A DNA stretch of 64,000 nucleotides from Nephrocerus scutellatus (Eukaryota; Arthropoda; Insecta; Diptera; Pipunculidae). The translations under genes were made by a program, and so were the position numbers. How positions within the stretch are numbered: position 1 is the stretch's first letter; each line of letters opens with the position of its first letter. The notes beneath the pieces are model-generated. The model was not told where the DNA came from. It did no database searches and worked only from the letters and a program-made list of their open reading frames with translations. The stretch is from NCBI GenBank assembly GCA_947095585.1, contig OX352762.1:27442669-27506668 (forward strand). Reading direction: 5' to 3'. This document shows, piece by piece, positions 36,572 through 48,362 of the stretch.

Positions 36572-36833
36572 TGGGAGCCGTGAGTCTAGTTGTTAGTGCG
36601 TTGGACTTCTGAGGCTCGAATCCCAGAAACACCAAACGTATTTTCCACTGTCTAACAAACGTCCTAGAGTAATAACGTGTCAAGGAAAGCTTCTCAACTC
36701 GCCATTCGGATACGGCATTGAATTGTAGGCATTCATCCATTTGTGTGCAGAAATATAACACCCACAAGACGAATGGTCGCGAGAAGCTGGGTCTTGGACC
36801 GCAACGGTCTGTCGCGCCAAATACTATTATATC
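36572..36833 (+). mobile_element. tRNA-derived SINE, copy 2
   Basis: Same family as 38965. The head begins GGGAGCCGTGAGTCTAGT, and a B-box-like GGCTCGAATCC remains after loss of about 14 bp. The body shares CATTCGGATACGGCATT and the end GACCGCAACGGTCTGTCGCG before an AT-rich tail. It lies just past the terminal exon of the KH gene at 37006, so it may be in that gene's 3' UTR. Confidence 0.78.
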
Positions 36834-37005
36834 TAGCATTAACTTTCTTGTACCTAGGACCTATCTGGATTAGTAGAATAATTATAGTTTTTATCAAATG
36901 TAGACAGCCAGTAAGGAGTGAGTTTAATTTAAGGGAGTACAGGGAGTGGCTGAAGCTAGGCGGGTTGGTTTTTTCATGGTTAGCTTGTATGTTTTGGTTT
37001 GATCT

Positions 37006-40000
37006 TCAGTACCTTACAAATAGTAAATTTGTTGTAGCAGCTGGACCTTGAATTCTATTACTGTTTTGTTGTGGTTGAGGTTTTGCAGATTGCTGTTGTA
37101 AACTGGTTGATGCTGACAAATGGTTGATCGTCGTTGTGTCATTTTGATTGGTAGACGACAACGAAGAGGATACACTTAAATTGAGTGGCGGTGGGATTGT
37201 TTGCTGTTGTTGCTGCTGCTGTTGTTGTGAATGTTGTTGATGGTTAAGAGACTGTTGTATTTGTGTTGGATGATATTGCTGCTTTGCAGCTGTGACAACT
37301 GCGTGTTGTTGTGTATTATGTTGGGATAATTGCTGTTGTAGTGCAATCGAAGACGACACAGAAACGGCTGACATTGCAGTTTGATGGCTGGTGTTGGCGG
37401 CGGATGCCGATTTTAATGCCGCAGACTGTTGCTGTTGTTGGTATTGTTGCTGCGGTTGATGTTGTTGCTGCTGCTGCTGTTGTTGCTGCTGCTGCTGTTG
37501 TTGGGTAGTTGTAGTTGAAGACGTTGTTGTCAATTGTCCAGCTGCAAATAAATTTCACCTATTTACATGGCTACGATTGTGACTCGGATTGAGGCCGCCT
37601 GTTTGATTCGTTTGACCTGCACCACCAGGGCCGCCTGTTAGAAGTTAGGAGAAAGTACTTTTTATTGTTAATGTGCCAATTGTTATAGATTTTTTTAATG
37701 TGGTGTGAATTTGATTGACATTCGTACCTCCATAATTTGGCGAATGCTGATAGTAATCACGCCGGCTATAATCTTGTTCGTATTCTTGTGTATCATATGG
37801 GGCACGACTGCCGATACCAACGCCACCAACACCACCACTAGCCTGGCCATGTGGTGTGTGGCCGTGTGTTTGGCCATGTCCATATGAATAGCTGTCGTAC
37901 GTTTGTGGCTCATAGGCTGCATGTTCGTCATATCCACGGCTAAAAATCAATCAGTAGTTTTTAGTTTCACCTTAAAATAACATAAGGCAAAGCTAATCCT
38001 CACCCATACGTTTCATCCATTGCGGTTCGTGCCTTCTCCAGAATCGACATAACTTTTTGCTTGGGAGGAATCGTGTTCTTTGGGAAAGATTGTTGCGGTG
38101 GTGGTCTGTTTTAGATTAGAAGTTTTGTCAATATTGGGTTTAATAAAATTGAAACCAATATCGATATATCATACCTATAGCCATGATGTGTGGTGTTTTT
38201 TGATAGTCCAACTCCGGATCCACTCACGCCAATGCCTCCTCCTCCAATGCCACCCATTCCGCCAATTTGCTGTTGTGTCACACTCTGATGCTGTTGCTGC
38301 TGCTGCTGTTGATGGTGTGGAGGTTTCTTATACGAGGATGAAGACAACGATGATGGGGGTTTTGTGATATCGTGATCTGAAATCCCTGTATTGTCCATTA
38401 ATTCACGCAATTGCTCTTGTCTAATGCCATCATTACTATCGGGTATTAAATATTTTCGCAGCTCCGCCATGGCGTACGCAATCCTTGCATAAGCTTCCGC
38501 CGGTGGCGCTATTGTTGAGATTTCCACGTGTAGATCACTGTTTAGATGAGCATATTTTGGATCCTGTGAGGTACGAAGTTCTTCTTCCTTTGCTCGATCT
38601 CTCATTGAATTGCGTCCAAGTACAGTCATTTTGCATAGAGTCTCTTCTTGGAGGCGTCGCAGAGAATTGCCCTTTGGCCCGAGAAGTTTACCCACAAAAT
38701 TAAACTACAACAAAGGGAAAGAGGAATAATTATTAAGCAAACAGTTATGAAATTTGTTCTGTATACTTACTTTGGGATGTTCTCTGATAGGCACAAGTAC
38801 TTTCTGTGATACCCGCAAAGGTTTCTCCCTATAGATATCGGCATATTTCTGGTCTCTCGAAGGGATTCGACCGGTTGATTGGACCTTTTCAATTTCTGGT
38901 AGCAGAAAAAGAAGATAAGTTGTTCAAATTTATAGAAATTAATAAAACTAATAATATTTGGCTTGGGCGCCGTGGCTCAGTGGATAAGTGCATGGCTTCT
39001 GAGCAGGAGGTTCGCGGTTCGAATCCCAGTAACCCCAAAAGTATTCCTCATGGTGTCACACCTCTTGCGAATGTCTGACAAACGTAAGAGATTAATTACT
39101 CTCGTTAACTTGTCACGGAAAGCTTCTTAATTCACCATTCGGATACGGCATTAAATTAAAGGTCCCTTCCATTTGTGTGCAAAAATATACATGCACAACA
39201 CAAGCTAGGCCTTGGACCGCAACGGTCTGTCGCGCTGAATATTATTATTAATAATACAATAATACAACAGACGGATGTGGTCCAAAGCCTAGCTTTCTCG
39301 TGACGATAATTAATATCTTAGTAAATTAAGTCAGGATTGGGTCACAAACGGTGATGATGACGCGATTATAGACAGTCATGTCTTAAACCTCTCGCATCAC
39401 AACTCCTATCTTATGCGTCCACGTCGCGTCACTGGAAACTCGGCCAAATCAAGTTAACGATTTTGGTACCCAATCCGACTTGTATTAGCTTGAGTCGAGG
39501 CTTAATAAGAAGGAGACTTGCCTTGGTCGGCGGCGCTTCATGTCGACCTAGGTTGCGGTTGGCCAATCACTATCGATAAGGATACATATCGAATTTATCA
39601 ACAATGACCTTTGGCCCACAGAAAAGGACACGTTTTGGAACTTGAAACATTCGCACGCTCGTCAAGACAACAACGCTTGCACCATTAACAAAAGAATTTC
39701 GTAAATACCAGATACGGTAAATACGAGATTCTTGGTCTTAGTGAGGTGAGATGGCCTGAAGTAGGGGAAAAACGAACGAACAAAACGAAACCGGCGAGTT
39801 TCTAATTTTTTCGGGTAAGCCTGCAGGAGAACACCATGCCAATGGAGTGTGATTTCTACTCTCTAAAGCCGCGAGAAGTTCGTTACAGGACTGGCAAGTA
39901 ATATCCGATAGAATTATTATTGCAAGATTTAAATCTGCTGTTCGACAGGTCGTGTTTGTTCAAGTTTACGCACCAACGGAACAAGCCACGTCTGAAGAAA

Positions 40001-43000
40001 AAGACACGTTTTACTTGCGTCTAAATAATTCATTAGATCAACTACGGAAGAGTGACATCGTTATTTTGATGGGTGACCTTAACGCAAAGGTAGGCAGCGA
40101 CAACAGTGATTGGGAGCATGTCATGGGAAACTACGGCCTTGGTTCTATGAATAGATTCTATGGTAGATAGATCACATCGCTATAAGTCGCAAGTGGTGAT
40201 CATCGTTGCTGGACGTTAGAACCCAAAGAGCAGCCGACGTCTACAGCGACAACCACCTTGTGGTTGGCAGTGTGCGATTGAAGGTCGCGGTCCACTCAAC
40301 CACACAAAGTCAAACAACGTGAAAGCCAGCTGTAGCAGCACTGAAAGACCCAGATGTGAAACTGCAATATGTATCCCGCATACAACAGTCTCTTGCTAAG
40401 ATACAGCCCCAAACCCTAGGTTCTAAATGGGAGAAAACAGTAAATGCGTATACGGAAGCAGCCTTAACCATTTTAGGTTATCCCGACAAAACTAGAAAAG
40501 AATGGATAGCAGATAGCACATGGAACACCATTCGTGAACGCCAATCCATCAAAGTAGTGTAAAACGCAGCCTCGGATGCCGTGCGAAGCGGATTGGCGCG
40601 GAAGTATAGGAACTGGACCGGCAAGTTAGCTGTTCAGCTAGAAACGACAAACGAGCATGGCTAAGCGACATCGCAACACAAGCACAGCAAGCCGCTGATA
40701 GTAGACAATACAGCACAGTCTACCAACTCGCTCGTAAGCTCGCCAACAAGAAACACCAAATCAACTACCCTGTTAAGGCAATTGATGGCTCCTTGATCCT
40801 TATGGAGGAACAACAATTAACCCGCTGGACAGAACATTTTAAGAATGTTTTGAATTGTACTTCGCCAGGCACGTCCATCAACCCACATATGCACCCTAAT
40901 AGGCTACTTAGCATCAGCGTCGCTACTCCTTCGTAGGATGAGATAAGGACAACAATTCGTTAACTGCAATCAGGTAAAGCAGCAGGCGGCAGTGACATTT
41001 ACGCAATACTCCATCAAGCCGAACATTGCAAGCGATATATCAAGGTATCTGGGAATCTGAAACCATTCTATCGTCGTTAAAAGAAGGCTTAATAGTCGTA
41101 GAAAGTCACAGAGTCAATTGCGACGCGCCTCAAAGTCTTTGTTTACAAGTGCTTAAGGAGGATACTGCGAATAAGATGGCCGGGCATTATCACCAATCCA
41201 GATTTGTGGAGAGTAACGCAGCAGGAAGCAATCGCGATTACCATCAGACGACGAAAATGGAGCTGGATTGGCCACACATTGAGAAAGCCAGCGGACGATA
41301 TAACAAAACTAGCGCTCGACTGGAATCCACAAGGAAGCCGCCGAGTTGGCCGTACTAGCAAGACACGTAAAAGGACAATAAAAAAAAAAGGAAGCAAGAT
41401 CCCAGGGCACCGAGTGGCGTCTATTGAAACGTCAGGCGATAAATCAAGTTCGTTGGCGGGCGTTTGTAGAAGCCCTATGCTCCCCGCGGAGTAAAGGAAA
41501 AAAGAAAGAAAAGAATAACTCATTAGACCAGGTGACTAGATTACTTATATACAAATTTACAATAAACCAGTAGGATATTGATATCTAATATAAAATATTT
41601 GTTAAAGTGAGGCGTGCAGGAAAGGGAAACATGAAAAACTGTGTGTGTTTGAGAAAAGAATTAATAACGAAACTATCCATCCAGAGAACAATCAAAAGAT
41701 AGATGATGACATTTGAAATCAAATGTAAAAACATCGATAATGTATAAAAATGCAACGACTGTCATTGTCATGGCGAAATTGTTCTAAATGCAATGCCATC
41801 TCACTGTGTGCAGTGCACCACCTCAATAGAATTCACATTTAGCGAAAACAGCTAAGGCACAGAAACAGCGACCACAAATTACTTATAGTAGAAAAACGAG
41901 AGCAAGAAAAGAAAAAGAATGCAGTCACAAAATGCAATATAAAGAAATAAATGTTAAACATAGATAATCATCACGTCTTGTTCAGCAACACCATGCGATA
42001 TAAGGAAGACAAGTGAATAGAATGAAAATATTCAATGCAAGCCAACCAGCCAGTAGTTGCACGCAATTATTGCGGAAAGGGGAGCTTAGGTATGGATACA
42101 GTTAAATACGGGAGCACATGCAACCAGATGGAAGCATTACGAATCACAATGCAGCAGAAAAGCTGCTGGGACAACATTCCCTCTGGTAGAAAGATGAAAA
42201 GAGACATCCATAGTGGCAAATGCATGAGACAAAAAAGATACGTAGTTAGGTCTAGGTAGTCGTAGCGTTCACTTAAGGTATTGTATTCGTATCCCGATGA
42301 AACCAGAAAAATGCCAACCAAAGCATTGATTTTTCCCTACAGTTCAAGAAAGTTGTGACTTGATTCACAAATATATAGCACGAGTCAGTACTAGACAATT
42401 TCGGTGGATGCTCTTAGAACAAGGAACAAAAAAAATAATTCATATTTTTTTTCAGTTTTGATGTTTGTGTTGGAAAACATTTTTAGTTCTATACAGGTTC
42501 TAAATTTTAGGCAGCATAGAATTTAAGAATAAAACAAACTTGGTACACGCATCCTTCTGAATAGTTGTTCTCATTTACAAGGAATAGTTGTTAATTATAA
42601 TGAGATCCGTGCAAAGTTTTGTCATTCAGAATTGGTAATTTATGTCTCTATGCAGTATATCCTTATTACACAGTATTGACTAAAAAGATCAGCTAAACAA
42701 TTTTTTGCAAAAATCCAAAATCAAACTAGCATTTATGCCTACCATCTACTAATGTAAATGTTGTGACTTTCTTCAGACGGGGGTTTCAATGTAGTAAGCC
42801 AAGGGTCCTTAAACTACAGACCGCGGGCCAACACCGCCCCAGAAGCACCGCCAATTCGGCCCACGATAGTGCAAATTATCAGCAGCGACTTTAAATGCTC
42901 ATCAGTTAATTTGCAACTGTAAATATTTTTTGTATATTTATTACTTTCTTTTGCATAGTAAAAGGACTGTATAGTAATCATGAAAATTTTAAAACTCGGG

Positions 43001-46000
43001 ATTTTTGAAGATTTACCCATTACCGTATCTCCCAAGTCAGAAAAAACGAAAACAAAATAATCTGTATGTCTGCCTGTCTGTACGAGCGGACTAACAAAAG
43101 TTCGCTTAGTTGGTGACTCTTAAATCTTTTTTTAAAAAAACCAAAAACACCAAATCCTGTGCAATTGTTTTATGAGACAAAATTTCAGAACGATCGGTTA
43201 AAGTGGATACGAGAAAACCAAAAATAGCTAAGGATGAATCAGACGAAATTCCACCACAATGCAAACAGAAATTCGCTATGTGATTCTCTTCGGTTTTCGG
43301 CGTAAACTAAAGCCACTACAAATATTCAATGAATGCCAAATTGCATACGGAACCATTTCACCGTCTCTACAGCCTATTTCCAAGTGGTTCCGAAGATTCC
43401 AGACGGGACATTTTTCTGTAGAGGACGAGAAATTATTGCTGATGAATTGGCCTTGAATGACATGGCTGTATCGCGAATATTAAGTAATCATCTGGGATAC
43501 ACGAGGAAATCTGCTCGATGGGTTCCACGAATTTTAAATGAGACCCAAAAAGAGTTCATTTTGCTAAATTTTTCTAAATAAATTCGAAAATGGGCAGTCT
43601 AGCAACTTAAATAAAGTCGTTACTGGTGACGAATCTTGGTTCTATAAGTACGATCCGGAAACCAAACAGCAGTCCATGGTATGGAGCCCAACAGGAGCAA
43701 ACCCACCCATAAAAGCTAAGCAACAAAAATCAGCAAGAAAAGTAATGATGTCAGTTTACTTCACCCGATCAAATATTGTAGCTGCTATTCCCCTCGAAAG
43801 AGGGTAACTGCAAAATTGTATACCGAAGACTGCTTACCAAAAGTTTTCAAAAATTTGTTGGAAAACCGGAAGAAAGAGGAATTGCGGCGCTACTTTTTGC
43901 ATCATGACAACGCGCCAGCTCACACTGCTAAAATAACGAGTAACTCTGGCATCGAAGAAATACGACCAGCACCATATTCCCCGGATCTAGCACCTTGTAA
44001 TTTCTGGTTATTTCTAAAAATTAAAAAAAAATTGAGGGGAAAGGTCTTTAACAGTAACGCGGAGATAATTTATGCCGTTAATGCTGAACTTGAAACTGAT
44101 GATCCTGTATGTATCCTCTCTACAACCAAGACGGCTGAACTTATCGGAATGAAAATACAATTTAAGCTTTTTATATAAATTGTGAGGGGCCAGATGATTT
44201 TGACGGGAATCTGACAGCCGGTAGTGACAGTTTACTTAAGACAGTTTTTAGAGTTTTTGCAAATAACTCAAAAAGTATAGGAGAAATCTGTTAAGTGCAA
44301 AAGAAATTTAAAAAAAAAACAAAAAAAATTTGAAAAAAAAAATATAATATACATTTACTAAATATTCCAGTCCCGTCCGTAAAAGAAAGTCGTGTTGTGC
44401 CCACACCTCCATTTTTTTTATGTTTTTGTTTTTACTTTCTATTACACAATAGTAAAAGGAAGTATGTTTAGTAATCATGAAAATATTCGAACCCCATTAC
44501 CCATTTCCGTATCTCCTGAGCTGAAAAGCGAAAAAGGGTGTTTTCATAAACGTCTGCCTAACTAAGAACTGCAATATTCACGTTCATTAAGTCAGATTTT
44601 CGATCGTACTAACCTAGCTCAACTGCTGTACCCACTGTTCATAAACGTCATTATGTCATCTGTCTGCAGAATAATAAGAGTGCATATTTGGCGATAACCG
44701 ATTTGTTTTTATGCAATAAATCTTCCTCTTTAAGCTTTTTTTCCCTCTTTTTAATGCGAATATGTTTGTGCGAATTATATTATTATTTCCTTTCTGTGAA
44801 AGCCAATCAAAATTAAACGTATTAAAATCTTTTTTTTCTCTGCCATTTGTTGACGTTTATGAACGTTCATGTTAACTGCAAATATTCTGCATTATGAGTG
44901 CGTTCAACAATGCAATAGAAAAGAACTTCGGTCGTACTTACGCAGATTTGTGGACGTTTATGAAAACACCCAAAATCTGTCTGTCTGTTTGTACGTGTTG
45001 ACGGCTGAAGAACGAATCCCTGAACTTAACTGTACGTCCGAAGATTGGCTTGAGGGTAAACTGATAAGCATTTAGAGCCCCACGAGTATTGTGGTTGAAT
45101 TCAAGGAGAGTTGGCATGCAGCTGGCTATTTCTCTTGAGCACCGCTGGTAGAAGAAACGGAAACAGTGACAAGCAAGAACCGTTCCTGCGGTGTTCAAGC
45201 GAATCTATTGATTTGGCTATATTTATCGCGCGGTTTTGTATTCTATCTAGCTGATGCAAAGTAGTCTTAGGCGCACCAGACCAGATATGGCAATTGCACT
45301 TAAGTTTTGGACGAATAAAAGACTTGTATATGGTAGCCAGATCAGAGGGAGTGAAATATTTCTTGCACCGGGCTAGAAAACCTAAACATTTCGCAGCATT
45401 TTTAGCGACAGTAAATATGTGGTCATTCCAACGAAGCTTGTCGTGACGCACATACCGAGAATTGCGAGATTTTCAGTTTCCTCGATGCAAGTGCCATTCA
45501 TGGATAATGGCTTGGGTTTAGGATTCGCTTGGACGACAGCAGACAGCATTGGGTTTTGGAAGCGTTAAATTCTATGTATTATGCTGCCAAGGTCAGAATT
45601 TAACGTGCTTAACATACGAAGTTGTTTGAGTTCCACTTCAGAGGTGGAGGGTCGTTCCTCATACTTATATGAGAAGCTAAGAGTGCTGTCGTCAACGAAA
45701 GAGTGAATTGGATTAGAAGTCACAGATAAGAGAACATTAATAAAAATGAAGAGTGTCGGGGACAGAACAGAGCCCTGGGGAACGCCAGCATTTATGTGCT
45801 GAGAAGGCTGTCGTCAGCGAAAGAGTGAATTGGATTAGAAGTCACAGATAAGAGATCATTAATAAAAATGAGAAGGAGTGTCGGGGACAGAACAGAGCCC
45901 TGGGGAACGCCAGCATTTATGTGGTGTATTTCAGACTTGAAACCGTCCAAAACAACTGGAATTGAGCGGTCCAAAAGATAGCTTCTAATCCAATGAAGCA

Positions 46001-48102
46001 GTTTATCATTGACTCCATAAGCACGCATTTTAGACAAAAGAGCTTGATGCCAAACTCTGTCAAAAGCCTTAGTTTTGCTTTCTCCAAAATGATGCAAAGA
46101 TGGGTTCCACTGTTCAGTGAGATATACCATCAAATCACTAGTAGAACGTTGCCCACAAAATCCATACTGCCGGTCACTAAGGATTTCGTTGGTTATTTCT
46201 TAAGCTGATAATTGATCAGCGTTTCCATGACCTTGGAAAGAATGGATGTAAGTGCTATGGGTCGGTACGAAGAAGGAGACGACGGCTCGCCTTTTTTGGG
46301 TATGGGCTTGATAAATGCTAAATGGAAAAGCTTACGCAATGGTAATGCCAGCTTGGAAGAACACCCCTTCAGAACTAATGGAGAAATACCATCTGGCCCA
46401 GCGGATTTGTGAGTGTTGAGATCATTTATAACTCTAGCAACTGCACGAGTACGAATAAATATCTGTCCCATAGAGTGTTCAATACTCTGAGGTGCAGGTG
46501 GCGGCAATGCACAATCTGGAAGCGTAGAGCTAGCTGCGAAATGCGCAGCAAACAGATTAGCCTTGTCTATAGAGCTGACAACTGGAATGTCATTATAAAT
46601 AAGCGTTGGAATCGACGACGAGGCTGTTTTTTGATTCATTTCACGAAAGACCAAAAAGGCCGAAGATGGGCATTGCAATCATTTCTGGCTCGTTTAAACT
46701 TTTTCGGTTTTCCTCGGTAGGGTTTGCTTTGTAAAACCGAAAGCATTCTAGTCCAAGAAGCCTCTTTACAGCTCAAGTCATACCATCGATCTTCCTTTGA
46801 TTTGATAGATTTGTTCCTGAAAGGAATAAACTTCCACATACCAATAAGAATGATGTTTGTGATTGCATCAGCGGCGGCATCCACGTTGCTATCGCGAAAA
46901 AATAGCGACCAGTTAGTTCTCCCAAAGAAGTTGTTAAGGCCGTCCCAATTGGCTTTCTCGTATTGCCATACTATTTTTTTGGGAGTTTTTTCTCTAACTA
47001 CGTGGTTTATTAACGAGAAATTAGCTGATACTACACAATGGTCTGACGAGCCTAGAGGCGATAATACATTTACGGAGTATTTCTCAGGACGAGAGGTAAG
47101 GAACAAGTCAAGGGTGTTAGCGGAATGATAAAACTCAGCAAATAACTCAACACACCTTCCTTCGGGTGTTGTCTGGCCAGAATGGCATAGCCACCCAGAA
47201 TTGTGTACATTGAAATCGCCCGCAATAACGATTTCATGTTTTGTGTTAATTCTTGAGATTGAATCAGACAGTGCATCAAACTCACTCTGGGTTGAAACAC
47301 TGTCTAAGTGGGGGCTTCTGTAAAGGAAACAGCAGTAGATGTTGCGCTCTTGTACCTTAACTTTGAGCCAAATAAAATTGAATTCCGGTTTGGAACTTTG
47401 GCTAAATTGAGGCAAAAGCTGGAACGCAACATCACTGCGGACATAGACTGCGAGTCCGCGTCGAAAGAAAAATAATGGCACCAAGCTATACCCAGGCAGA
47501 TTAAATTCCGATACATAAGAATTATCAAATACCTGAGTTTCACTCAGTGCCAGAATTGCTGGCCTGTGGACATGTAAATAGTTAAACAAAAAGAAAGAAT
47601 TCGTTCTCAGCCTACGTATTTTGCTGAGATCCACTCTGAAAACACCTAACTACAGCAGAAAAAAGACACAAAACACAACTTACCGCTTCTTTAACCCGAT
47701 TTGAGAAGAGTATGTCTTAAAATGGAATGGATTAACCAACACAAACAAGTCCTATTTTATTGACTTGTTTTTTTTTACATATTGTTGTTTGGCCCACTTG
47801 ATTCCTAAGGTTTTTAATTCGGCCCTAAAGTGAGAAAGTTTAGAGACGCCTGGATTAAGCGATCAGACCCCCTAAGGATCAAAGGTTGATTGCATTTTTC
47901 AATTGCCAAAAACGAAAACAACATTACTTAATTACTCCCTGGCATGTATGTTAAATAGCTGATATCGCCAGATTCAATCTATATAAAGGGTGTTTTTTTT
48001 TGGGAGGTTTGTTTTTCCGATAGATGTCGTTTTATTTTATGACAGTTGTTTTGACAGCTCAAAGTGGCATTTCTACTCAGTATTGTTAGGCAAATCATTA
48101 TG

Positions 48103-48135
<33 letters not shown>

Positions 48136-48328
48136 GGCAACCTCTTAAAAAAACATGTTATATCTAACGGGTGTTTTTTTAAGAGGTTGCCGATTTTTTT
48201 TTTGAATAAAACACATATAAAATTATGAAATGACCAAAATTTTTTTTATTTGGTAGATAATTTTTTGGCATTTAACATTTAAACACAATTTCTGGCATAT
48301 GGCTACCACGACTATTTTTCACAAATGT

Positions 48329-48362
<34 letters not shown>

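Larger units (their letters stand above)
44995..47645 (-). mobile_element. LINE family B (CR1/Jockey group), copy B1
   Basis: On the minus strand, an endonuclease ORF (47634-46636) is followed by the reverse transcriptase in three frames: finger region [15 protein letters not shown] and [19 protein letters not shown] (46678-46193), palm [21 protein letters not shown] and HSFADDS (46133-45792), then thumb and C-terminal parts (45451-44995). There is no ORF1 and no full-length frame, so it is 5'-truncated and inactive. A 118-120-bp segment of the palm is duplicated in tandem at 45667-45930. Related pieces lie at 54175, 55480 and 56435. Confidence 0.85.
42796..47854. mobile_element. hAT-like element carrying nested insertions
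   Basis: The left end near 42790 reads CAAGGGTCCTTAAACTAC followed by GACCGCGGGCC, the classic hAT-type opening. The right end at 47820-47854 reads TTCGGCCC, then GTTTAGAGACGCCTG, its imperfect inverted match. Eight-bp flanks TAGTAAGC and GATTAAGC agree at 6 of 8 positions, which fits an aged hAT target duplication. No hAT transposase remains. A mariner (43.2-44.2 kb) and a LINE (45.0-47.6 kb) occupy most of the interior. Confidence 0.6.

Noticed and set aside
36540..36839. Minus-strand 99-codon ORF
   Set aside because: It is the antisense of SINE copy 2.
38965..39036. tRNA gene with intact A and B boxes
   Set aside because: It is the head of a 300-bp SINE with two further copies here, the arms pair poorly and the body and tail are shared with the other copies.
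41143..41523. 126-codon minus-strand ORF
   Set aside because: It is antisense to the C-terminal part of LINE family C, where the plus strand shows the conserved [12 protein letters not shown] text.
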